The notes beneath the pieces are model-generated. The model worked only from the letters and a program-made list of their open reading frames with translations, did no database searches and was not told the origin of the DNA. A stretch of DNA of 64,000 nt from an uncultured Prevotellaceae bacterium (GTDB lineage Bacteria > Bacteroidota > Bacteroidia > Bacteroidales > Bacteroidaceae), in the NCBI GenBank assembly GCA_900314715.1, contig OMWI01000011.1:1-64000 (forward strand), written 5' to 3'. Made by a program: the position numbers and the translations under genes. Of this stretch, positions 26,701 to 33,516 are shown in pieces; positions within the stretch are counted from its first letter, which is position 1, and the number at the start of each line of letters is the position of its first letter.

Positions 26701-27175
26701 TGATTCCATGTGGAGTAGGGGACAAGCATGGGCTATCTATGGTTATACGATGGTGTATCGCTTTACTCGTGAAAAACGATTCCTCGACTTTGCCCAGAAA
26801 GTTGCGAATGTCTATTTGAAACGATTGAAAGAAACGAGTGATGATGCCATTCCTTTGTGGGATATGGATGCTCCAAAAGATTTGCAATCTCCTAAAGATG
26901 CATCGGCGGCTTGTATCGTAGCATCTGCTTTATTGGAACTATCAACCTATGTGGATAACCAACAATCAGAATATTATAGACAAATGGCATCGCAGATGCT
27001 TACCGACTTGAGTTCGTCTCGTTATCAAAGTCGAGATGCCAATGTTTCATTCCTCATGCATTCCACGGGACATCATCCTGCTGGTAGTGAGATAGATGCC
27101 AGTATTATCTATGCCGATTACTATTATTTGGAAGCCCTCTTGAGATATAAGAATTTAATGAATGTGTTACAGTAA
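23720..27175 (+). CDS. Secreted three-domain polysaccharide enzyme: alginate-lyase-like, beta-helix, GH88
   Basis: 1151-aa exported protein (signal peptide to about residue 22). Residues 25-320 resemble the (alpha/alpha) barrel of alginate/glucuronan lyases (PF05426-like), with GQCQETGRDQAH near residue 185. Residues 340-790 form a parallel beta-helix of the GH28/GH49 or pectate-lyase sort (repeated NVLIDGLILN, NVLYDRVFCRNSDDC, VEDITFRNIRY). Residues 810-1151 are a GH88 unsaturated glucuronyl hydrolase: DNMMNLELL and YSDDSMWSRGQAWAIYG carry the two expected Asp residues, and SEIDASIIYADYYYLEAL is the conserved end. One polypeptide thus appears to combine cleavage of a uronic-acid polymer with removal of the unsaturated uronate made by the lyase. 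The exact polymer is unknown. The next gene starts 13 bp downstream. Confidence 0.75.
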   Translation: MARIRIGIALLFVLMAVNVKAQSEYRMAGPYEVIARDGEYRNTKAGSERDMQAAFNFAREGKNEDALRIINAYATTLQRLEGHDAPLCAIQCFDLVRAMTLLKSNETKDWSAMIRRALVPMMNKFEADSPYANGNWGAIVNRLRMACAIFLQDSVMYKTSINYYLHAYDNGSLPRYIGETGQCQETGRDQAHVQLGLEALAQTCDMAWEHGDDLWGALDNRLMKGFEYTAKYNLGYDVPYTIWQDCTGLYCDWTEPGQMSRGKLWDIYQLPYNHYVSRKGLRMPYTERILKGAKPKVKEYEKLHQVFTYPAPIGAPLKEDYHVYIQPRGSKEWTKIDTYMAKVNAPIGNNRHKVSEISYAFFDFTGDVFVRVVKNNVPVSFQGKKPNVRIRPDYKGVIANVQNDSIVQFLLFQPENVSVEFDGDITNNLLLFTSKPSQTMDEAKKEAKKQGRDFVYYAPGLYRQDTIHVPSNTTLYLAGGSYFTGTFAIEDAHDVSILGRGIARPSSGYEGCHVHRSKNVLIDGLILNTCPVGGSDGVTLHDVRSISHPGWGDGLNVFASSNVLYDRVFCRNSDDCTTAYATRKGFSGSTRHVRMRNSTLWADVAHPIFIGIHGNAERGDTIENLVYENIDILCQSEPQVDYQGCLAINCGDNNTVRNVLFDNIRIENLHQGSLFQVKVGYNRKYCTAPGRKVEDITFRNIRYNGEQPYLSIINGYDENHLVRNVSFEGLKVNGRTLYDDMPDKPKWYSTADYVPMFVGNHVENVVFTRSFNTFNANQSLAYCAIQVDRALETMRPYQFSMMPRNILQGQRNWNLRKASAEEWCSGFWSGILWMDFDYTKSEAVKKAAEGYTNSLSFLANQPAFDHDLGFMVINSFLKGYEQTKNPVYKRIALQAADTLATLFNERVGTLLSWPRHVKDYGGHNTIMDNMMNLELLFWASENGGNQRLKDIAIRHAETTMQHHFRPDGSCYHVAVYDTITGVFKRGLTHQGYSDDSMWSRGQAWAIYGYTMVYRFTREKRFLDFAQKVANVYLKRLKETSDDAIPLWDMDAPKDLQSPKDASAACIVASALLELSTYVDNQQSEYYRQMASQMLTDLSSSRYQSRDANVSFLMHSTGHHPAGSEIDASIIYADYYYLEALLRYKNLMNVLQ

Positions 27176-27188
27176 AAAATCAATCATC

Positions 27189-30100
27189 ATGATAAAAGAT
27201 AAAGTTTTAGCGGTTTTGTGTGGTATCTTTTGTGCCGTGGGAAACGTGCAGGCACAAGAAGAAAATTTGGTCATGCAGTTCGACTTTACGAATGTTCAAG
27301 GTACAACTGTAGTAGACCACGTTTCGGGTATCAATGCGAAAGTAATGAATCAAGCACAAGTCGTACCGATGGGAAAATACCATGTACTTGATTTAGGTAA
27401 TGGTACGGGTTATCTGGATATGACGCAAAATGCTGGAAAATTAGTGCGTTCATTAGAAGATTTCACGGTATCTGTATATTATCGAGTGGACGAGAAAGCC
27501 TCACTTTCGGGTGCTGGTTATTTCCTCTGGTGTTTCTCCCAATCTGCCGCCAACACACAAACCTCTGCTCCTTATACCGCCTATCGTTTGAATGCACAAC
27601 GCATGGCTACTTCTACTGGTGGTTGGGGCTCTGAAATAGGTATGGAAATGGGTACAGCAAGTGATAAGGGAAAATGGATTCACATGCTCTATCGTCAGAC
27701 GGGAACGAAAGGAGAGTTGTATCTGAATGGCAAACGTGTGCAACAACTTACTTCAATGCCTATCTTGGCAAATATCTTTACAGCCGTTCCTGCTTATTGT
27801 TGGATAGGTCGTGCACCATTCTCTGGTGATAGTTATTTGAAACAAACATTGGTGGCAGATTTTCGATTATACAATGTCGCGGTTAGTGATCTGCTAATAG
27901 CAGATTTGGCTTCGACAACCCAAAGTTTGGAATATGAATTTGCCAATGGTGGTGGAGGAAACAATGCTTCATTATTGAAAGCCATCAACGAGGCAGAACA
28001 ATTATTGAGTAATGTAAACGATTATCCTGAAGGTGCAATCGTGATGTTGCGCGATGCTGTAACGGTGTGTAAAAACATTGCCAATAGTGACAAGAGTCAG
28101 ATGTTATATGATAGTTATGAAACAGAACTTCGCTCAGCGATAGACGCGTACAAAAAAGCGAAAGGTGTAGTGTTTGATGTGAGTGGCATTACAGATGTAT
28201 ATGATACCGAAAAAGGATTCCGTCATCCTGGAGGTCTGCATACGCAAGCTGATTTCGAACGTATCAAACGACAATTGGCAGAGAAGAATCCATTAGTTAC
28301 GGCTGCATGGGAGAAACTGAAAAGTGCTGGCTATTCACAATCGAGTACTCAGACATATCCCGTAGAGACTATCATTCGTGGTGGAGGAACGGGTGAGAAT
28401 TACCTGAATGCAGCACGTGGTGCAACGATGGCTTACCAGAATGCTCTCCGTTGGAAAATAGAAGGCACCAAGGCTAATGCATCTGCTGCCGTGCGTATCT
28501 TGATGGCATGGGCAAGAGGTTGTAAGTTGGTAAGTGGTGATTCCAATTGGGCATTGGCAGCAGGTCTTTATGGTTATGAATTTGCTCAGGCAGCCGAATT
28601 GATGCGTGATTATGAAGGATGGAGTCGCGATGATTTCAATGAGTTCAAGCAATGGATGCTCAAGGTTTGGTATCCTGGCAACATTAATTTCTTGCGTGGT
28701 CGCAATGGTACGTGGGAGAATTACGTAGGCGGACAAGGTGGTATTCGACCTGGACATTATTGGAGCAACTGGCCTCTCTGTAATGCGTTGGCGGTTATCT
28801 CTATCGGTATTTTATGCGATGATGTGTTTATATATAATCAAGGTATGTCATTCATGAAGTACGACCAAGTGGGTACTTTCCAAGAACCGCGAACCGCAAA
28901 CCCAATCCTGAGTGATGGATGTACGGAGTTTATCGGTAATTTGGTGGTAACGACAAAAGAGTCGGCATTGGAAACAGGTGCATACGGTCGGTTGGGACAG
29001 ATGCAGGAATCTGGACGCGATGGTGGTCATGCTGCGATGGCACTCGGACTTGCCGTTGATATTTGCAAAGTGGCATGGAATCAAGGCGATGATTTGTTCT
29101 CGTATATGGATAATCGCATGGCTGCAGGTATAGAATATGTAGCTGCATGTACGCAAAACGTACAGGGATTACCATGGACTAATTATAAATATGTGGATTG
29201 TCGTACAGCATGGCACAACGGATGGTTGATGACCGCGCCAGCAGAACCTGCCGAAGTGCGTAATTACTGGGCTACAGTGATAGGACATTATGAAGGTGTA
29301 AAGGGCGTGAAGATGCCGTTTGCCGAACGAGCTTACGAACAGATGGGAATAGATGCGGGTGGTACAGGTGGTACAAGTGGACCATACGACCATTTGGGTT
29401 ATTCGGTGTTGATGAATACGTATGATACACAATTATGTCCTGAAGAAAAACGTCCAACGTTGCTTTCTCCACGAATGGAATATAATGGCAAGACCATTGA
29501 ACATAATGAATTGGGTGGACTTCGCAATACGTACGTAGTACAAAGCACACAACCAGTTCCAGTTGGAAAGACCGTAAAACTAATGCCTCAATTACCCGAT
29601 GGCGAAGAAGATACGGGACTATGGAAATGGAATACGGGCGAAACCACAAAGGATATTACCGTCAACACTGATTGCAGTTATGTGTATAGGGCAACATATA
29701 CCAATAAAAACGGTATTGAGAGTGAACAGGCATTTAGTATTGCCGTTGAAGGTGATTGCACGCCAAGTATTTTGAACTATAGCATTTATGCCAATGGTGT
29801 ATATGTGGGTGATACCATAGCTACCGTATTCTATGGCGATAAAGTGACGTTGAATGCGGGTGATTCATGGGGATGGAATCCTGTGATAGAGTGGGATAAT
29901 GGCAATAAGGGAGCGCAAACTACATACGGTTTTATGGCTACCGAACGTACCATTCGTGCCAATGTGGTGAATCAAGGAGGACGTAAGGAACCTATCAACT
30001 TCCATATCCGATTGAAATATGTCCAACCGAATATCATTCTGAATGGTACGGTGCAAGAGAACATGACTCATCTCATTGCCAACGATGGTGACGTCATTGT

Positions 30101-30824
30101 CTTGCAACCGTTTGTTCCAACTGCTCTTGGAAATGTGCGTTATCAATGGAGTAACGGAAGTACTACTCCCACTATCTCGTTATCGAATTTGGATGAGTCT
30201 GTTATCTACACCGTTACCATTACGGCTGGTGGACATGAGGAAACGATAACATACGAGGTGTTTTTGAAAGGTACGGATACATCGCGTATCATTCCTCAAG
30301 GTAATTATCTGGTTCATCATGTCGCAACTGATACGTATCTAACTGATAACGGACTACAACAACCTGTTACGTTTACGAAATGTGATGTGGATAATCCAGT
30401 AGCAAATCAGATATGGTATATTAGTTCCAATAACAAACGTCATTCACTACAATCACTTTCAGATAGCCTTTCATTGAGTGCCAATGGTACTACTATATCT
30501 AATGTCGCCAAAAGTTTCTATTTTGAGGGAGCTTTAGGAGTTGACCGTTATGCCTTGCATTTCGGTTTGGGAGCGTCAGCTAAGTATTGGACGGTTATGG
30601 ATGAGGGTAGTGTGGAAATCGTTTCCAGTTCTACTATTCCAGATTTCCCCTTCGAATTGATACTAGTTGGTTCTCCAGATGCCATTCGCCATATTCATAC
30701 AGTTCCCGTTTCTCCTAATGAGAGGCATATTTACGATTTACAAGGTCGTCGTCAATCTTTTACATCGCAAAAAGGTATCTACATCGTCAATGGCAAGAAA
30801 TATGGTTCTGTTTTCCATTGGTAA
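27189..30824 (+). CDS. Secreted LamG - alginate-lyase-like - Ig-like multidomain protein
   Basis: 1211-aa exported protein. Signal peptide to about residue 23; residues 25-235 form a LamG/concanavalin-like domain (LYLNGKRVQQL, CWIGRAPFSGD); residues 330-760 are an alginate-lyase-like domain, with FRHPGGLHTQADFERIK at its start and GQMQESGRDGGHAAMALG near residue 605, matching the motif GQCQETGRDQAH of the upstream protein. Then come Ig/PKD-like segments with repeated W-N-G patterns, a trefoil-like region (QIWYISSNNKRHSLQS), and a C-terminal IYDLQGRR plus GIYIVNGKKYG tail. It likely binds and depolymerises the same uronic-acid polymer. The start at 27189 exposes the signal peptide; the frame opens further upstream inside the previous gene. 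Confidence 0.75.
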   Translation: MIKDKVLAVLCGIFCAVGNVQAQEENLVMQFDFTNVQGTTVVDHVSGINAKVMNQAQVVPMGKYHVLDLGNGTGYLDMTQNAGKLVRSLEDFTVSVYYRVDEKASLSGAGYFLWCFSQSAANTQTSAPYTAYRLNAQRMATSTGGWGSEIGMEMGTASDKGKWIHMLYRQTGTKGELYLNGKRVQQLTSMPILANIFTAVPAYCWIGRAPFSGDSYLKQTLVADFRLYNVAVSDLLIADLASTTQSLEYEFANGGGGNNASLLKAINEAEQLLSNVNDYPEGAIVMLRDAVTVCKNIANSDKSQMLYDSYETELRSAIDAYKKAKGVVFDVSGITDVYDTEKGFRHPGGLHTQADFERIKRQLAEKNPLVTAAWEKLKSAGYSQSSTQTYPVETIIRGGGTGENYLNAARGATMAYQNALRWKIEGTKANASAAVRILMAWARGCKLVSGDSNWALAAGLYGYEFAQAAELMRDYEGWSRDDFNEFKQWMLKVWYPGNINFLRGRNGTWENYVGGQGGIRPGHYWSNWPLCNALAVISIGILCDDVFIYNQGMSFMKYDQVGTFQEPRTANPILSDGCTEFIGNLVVTTKESALETGAYGRLGQMQESGRDGGHAAMALGLAVDICKVAWNQGDDLFSYMDNRMAAGIEYVAACTQNVQGLPWTNYKYVDCRTAWHNGWLMTAPAEPAEVRNYWATVIGHYEGVKGVKMPFAERAYEQMGIDAGGTGGTSGPYDHLGYSVLMNTYDTQLCPEEKRPTLLSPRMEYNGKTIEHNELGGLRNTYVVQSTQPVPVGKTVKLMPQLPDGEEDTGLWKWNTGETTKDITVNTDCSYVYRATYTNKNGIESEQAFSIAVEGDCTPSILNYSIYANGVYVGDTIATVFYGDKVTLNAGDSWGWNPVIEWDNGNKGAQTTYGFMATERTIRANVVNQGGRKEPINFHIRLKYVQPNIILNGTVQENMTHLIANDGDVIVLQPFVPTALGNVRYQWSNGSTTPTISLSNLDESVIYTVTITAGGHEETITYEVFLKGTDTSRIIPQGNYLVHHVATDTYLTDNGLQQPVTFTKCDVDNPVANQIWYISSNNKRHSLQSLSDSLSLSANGTTISNVAKSFYFEGALGVDRYALHFGLGASAKYWTVMDEGSVEIVSSSTIPDFPFELILVGSPDAIRHIHTVPVSPNERHIYDLQGRRQSFTSQKGIYIVNGKKYGSVFHW

Positions 30825-30846
30825 TATGGGGATAGGGAAAAAGCGC

Positions 30847-31911
30847 TTATCTGCGATATAGCCAACTCCCAATTGCGAGAAGTATAATCAGAATCGTGAC
30901 CACGTATGCCCATATATTGGTAACTTGCGAGGTAGCTTGTATGATATAGTCTTTGGGAATCAATCTTTCACCCGTAATGGGATAATAGATGATGCCATTC
31001 TTGTTTGTTCCTATGCCCGTATCTACTACCTTTCCTGGCATTTGCAAAGTGTAAGAAAACAATAGCATGAAGATATTCCAAGGGCTCATGATCTTTTCTT
31101 GCAATTCCTTGCAGAATCGGTGGTTTTCATCGAAAAATGGCATGTATGCATCTGAGTGGAAGAATTGCTTGAAGGATTTATCTACTTCGTCAAATGTATT
31201 CATGTCGTTTTTCATGATACATGTCGACAACGTGTCGTGTAATTGAATGAAACGTTCACGATTGACAGGAGGATTATTGATGGAATCATAATAACTGACG
31301 ATAAAGTCAAAACAAATTTGGAAGTAATTATCATTCAACCATTTATTAATAGATGTTTCAATTTGGCTCATCTTTTCAAAAGCTTCTGCTCCACTCAATC
31401 CCTCTATGAGATTGGGTTGACCCGTAAACCAATAATTCACAGTAGCACTATCGGCATAGTTGGTGACTGGCAACTTAAAAGAATCTCCTAAGCAACGAAA
31501 CGTTTCCGTGAATGTATACTCTGTATAAAACCACCTGAAATGTTTCTCCAACGTTGCGTTCGATTGTAATCTTTTACCATTTAATTGTAAAGGTGTTTCC
31601 TTGCACATTTGTTGTACCGAATCAAATGACTTCATGAATGTGGAAGTTACAGTATCTTCTTTCCCAATTTCCGTACTTATCTTTTTATAGGTATCTATAT
31701 TTAGATTGTCTGGAATGGGGTAGGAATCTCCTTCTTTTCCGTTCCACAAAGAATCACGCATTTCTTTCGGCATCTTGTTGCTGTAACTGATTTGTCGTAC
31801 ACAACTACCATCTTCGTTGATAATCGTATGCAATTGAATATTATGATTCTCGCATGAGAATAAAAGTATGGTTGAGGCTATCAGCATCAAATAAGAATTA
31901 ATCGTTTTCAT
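30847..31911 (-). CDS. Lipoprotein with C-terminal membrane helix, unknown function
   Basis: 354-aa product with a lipoprotein signal (LLFSC), a periplasmic region rich in charged and aromatic residues that I do not recognise, and a C-terminal membrane helix (NIWAYVVTILIILLAIGSWLYRR). Double anchoring, by lipid and by helix, is unusual. Its ATG lies within the end of the putative anti-sigma gene (14-bp overlap), so it is co-translated with the sigma factor operon and is probably part of the same signalling circuit. Confidence 0.6.
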   Translation of the reverse strand: MKTINSYLMLIASTILLFSCENHNIQLHTIINEDGSCVRQISYSNKMPKEMRDSLWNGKEGDSYPIPDNLNIDTYKKISTEIGKEDTVTSTFMKSFDSVQQMCKETPLQLNGKRLQSNATLEKHFRWFYTEYTFTETFRCLGDSFKLPVTNYADSATVNYWFTGQPNLIEGLSGAEAFEKMSQIETSINKWLNDNYFQICFDFIVSYYDSINNPPVNRERFIQLHDTLSTCIMKNDMNTFDEVDKSFKQFFHSDAYMPFFDENHRFCKELQEKIMSPWNIFMLLFSYTLQMPGKVVDTGIGTNKNGIIYYPITGERLIPKDYIIQATSQVTNIWAYVVTILIILLAIGSWLYRR

Positions 31912-32290
31912 GTATTTTCCTTTTTAATTGGGTGTAACTCATCATTTTCGTTTCTCTTTTTTTCATGTACGTCATATACATGAGGGTACTACCATGCTTG
32001 ATGTCTATGGTATAGTGATTCATGTCTTGATGCTTTTCCGCAGGTGTATGATGAAGATAGAAGAACATGCCAATCAACCAAATGGCTGCCGTCGTTGTGA
32101 TAATTTGTACCACTTTCACTATTGCATGTATTCTTGTAGTCTTCTGAAAAGACGTTTCGGTGTTGCCATTGGTAGGAATCTTATCCATATCGGGCAAGTT
32201 TTGCATGATCTGTTCCGTCAATTCATCAGGATGATTGATAATAGGTTGTTGACCTTGCAGATAATTGAGTATGTCGTCTATCTTATTCAT
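31898..32290 (-). CDS. Putative anti-sigma factor-like membrane protein
   Basis: 130-aa protein: an N-terminal cytoplasmic helical segment (MNKIDDILNYLQGQ...ELTEQIMQNLPD), one membrane helix (about 60-80, VVQIITTTAAIWLIGMFFYLH) and a short periplasmic tail. Size, topology and position directly after an ECF sigma gene (8-bp overlap) fit a membrane anti-sigma factor; no zinc-binding HxxxCxxC motif is visible, so the call rests mainly on context. Confidence 0.55.
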   Translation of the reverse strand: MNKIDDILNYLQGQQPIINHPDELTEQIMQNLPDMDKIPTNGNTETSFQKTTRIHAIVKVVQIITTTAAIWLIGMFFYLHHTPAEKHQDMNHYTIDIKHGSTLMYMTYMKKRETKMMSYTQLKRKIHEND

Positions 32291-32834
32291 ATCCCATTTG
32301 TTTTAATCGTTCGCGTATGGTTTGGCGAGCAACATAGAGGTTGCTCTTCACTTGCTTGGCATCCCATCCCGTAATTTGTTCCACTTCCGAAGAAGACAGT
32401 CCTTCTAATTGGCATAGGGTAAAAACCAGTCGTTGCTTTTCACTCAGTCCTTCCGCCAATACCTTGACGACGGCAATCCACTCTTTGTTTTCTATTGCTT
32501 TCTGGTTGTCGATGTTCGAGGTGAATTGACGGAACACCGTCTTATCCTCGGATAAACTGACGATGCGTTTCCTGTTTCTACTCCTGTCTATGCACAATCG
32601 AGAGGCAATGGTGTAAATCCATGTGGCCATGTCTTTGCGTGTGTCGTATCTTTGGAAATTCTGCCACACTCGAATAAATGTTTCTTGTACGATGTCTTTT
32701 GCTTCATCTTCGTCGCATAACATCTTCAAAGCCAACGAATATATCATTTGCTGATAAGTCTGAATGATTTGTCGGAAGGCTTCCTTATCCCCAGACTTAC
32801 ATTTATTGATAATATCGTTTCCTATTCGAGTCAT
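32283..32834 (-). CDS. ECF-family RNA polymerase sigma factor
   Basis: 183-aa sigma-70 family protein. Region 2 is seen in ALKMLCDEDEAKDIVQETFIRVWQNFQRYD and TWIYTIASRLCIDRSR; region 4 in LSEKQRLVFTLCQLEGLSSSEVEQITGWDAKQVKSNLYVARQTIRERL. The ATG at 32834 (MTRIGNDI) is the sensible start; the open frame to 32885 adds a non-homologous leader. It heads a three-gene operon with an anti-sigma-like protein and a lipoprotein, and probably activates its own operon. Confidence 0.9.
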   Translation of the reverse strand: MTRIGNDIINKCKSGDKEAFRQIIQTYQQMIYSLALKMLCDEDEAKDIVQETFIRVWQNFQRYDTRKDMATWIYTIASRLCIDRSRNRKRIVSLSEDKTVFRQFTSNIDNQKAIENKEWIAVVKVLAEGLSEKQRLVFTLCQLEGLSSSEVEQITGWDAKQVKSNLYVARQTIRERLKQMGYE

Positions 32835-32914
32835 TCTCTTCTGAGTTTCTTTTATATGTATACGTATGAGAAACGAAAAAGTCAAAAGAAAATTATGAAA
32901 AAAGTAGTAATGAA

Positions 32915-32946
32915 TTTGCGTAATACGAAAATTTGTAGTACCTTTG
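32915..32946 (+). promoter_or_regulatory. Bacteroidetes-type promoter for the 52-aa gene
   Basis: TTTG (32915-32918), 20-bp spacer, TACCTTTG (32939-32946) followed by C; the ATG is at 32970. Confidence 0.75.
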
Positions 32947-32969
32947 CATTACCTTAAATAAAATATGTT

Positions 32970-33128
32970 ATGAAACAAAAAAATGATTGGATACAGGTAA
33001 CACCTGAAGAAAAAGACTTACTTGCTGCAATTAGGAATTACAACAAATCTTTTCCAGATGGTTATCCTGAATTACTTTGGTATGCGCAACAGTTGTTCGA
33101 TAATATGCTTCGACAACCTTATCTTTAA
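32970..33128 (+). CDS. Small protein of unknown function (52 aa)
   Basis: Short reading frame preceded by an ideal promoter. The product starts MKQKNDWIQVTPEEKDLL and ends in MLRQPYL; it is probably helical, with aromatic residues in the second half, and has no signal peptide. I do not recognise it. It lies 49 bp upstream of a DUF5053-like gene and probably shares its transcript. Confidence 0.6.
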   Translation: MKQKNDWIQVTPEEKDLLAAIRNYNKSFPDGYPELLWYAQQLFDNMLRQPYL

Positions 33129-33177
33129 AATCCTATAACGGTAATTTTTAGTGTTAATCGTAAATAAAACAGATAAT

Positions 33178-33435
33178 ATGGAAACAATAGTTATAGAAAA
33201 CCCGGTGGTGATAACTGACATGAAGAAGAAAGTAAGAGATATCCAAATGGCTATATCGTGGCGTGATTTTGCAAATACGTATTTCCAGCGTTCATCCTCG
33301 TGGTTCTATCACAAAATGGATGGGATAGACGGAAACGGTGGAGTCGGTGGTTTCAGCAAAGAAGAAGCAGAGCAAATGCGTGGTGCCTTGATAGACTTAT
33401 CAAACCGTATTCGTAGAGCCGCAGAGAATATATAA
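33178..33435 (+). CDS. DUF5053-like small protein
   Basis: 85-aa product starting METIVIENP. The central SWRDFANTYFQRSSSWFYHKMDG followed by GNGG and a helical end (EEAEQMRGALIDLSNRIRRAA) matches my memory of the DUF5053 family of Bacteroides, which I cannot verify here. The 'SWRDFANTYF...SSSWFYHK' segment reads like a helix-turn-helix, so nucleic-acid binding is possible. The start at 33178 is preferred over an upstream TTG at 33151. Confidence 0.6.
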   Translation: METIVIENPVVITDMKKKVRDIQMAISWRDFANTYFQRSSSWFYHKMDGIDGNGGVGGFSKEEAEQMRGALIDLSNRIRRAAENI

Positions 33436-33450
33436 AAAGTTAGAAGGGAG

Positions 33451-33508
33451 AGGTGAGAGATTTGCGTTTAATGTTCAATGTTCAATGACAAAAGCAAATC
33501 TCTCACCT
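33451..33508. terminator. Bidirectional terminator hairpin made of 7-bp repeats
   Basis: AGGTGAGAGATTTGC (33451-33465) is perfectly inverted at 33494-33508, between convergent genes. The loop holds TTCAATG twice in tandem, and the right arm continues as CTCACCT, CTCACTT, CTCAC, all with a 7-bp period. Confidence 0.65.
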
Positions 33509-33516
33509 CTCACTTC

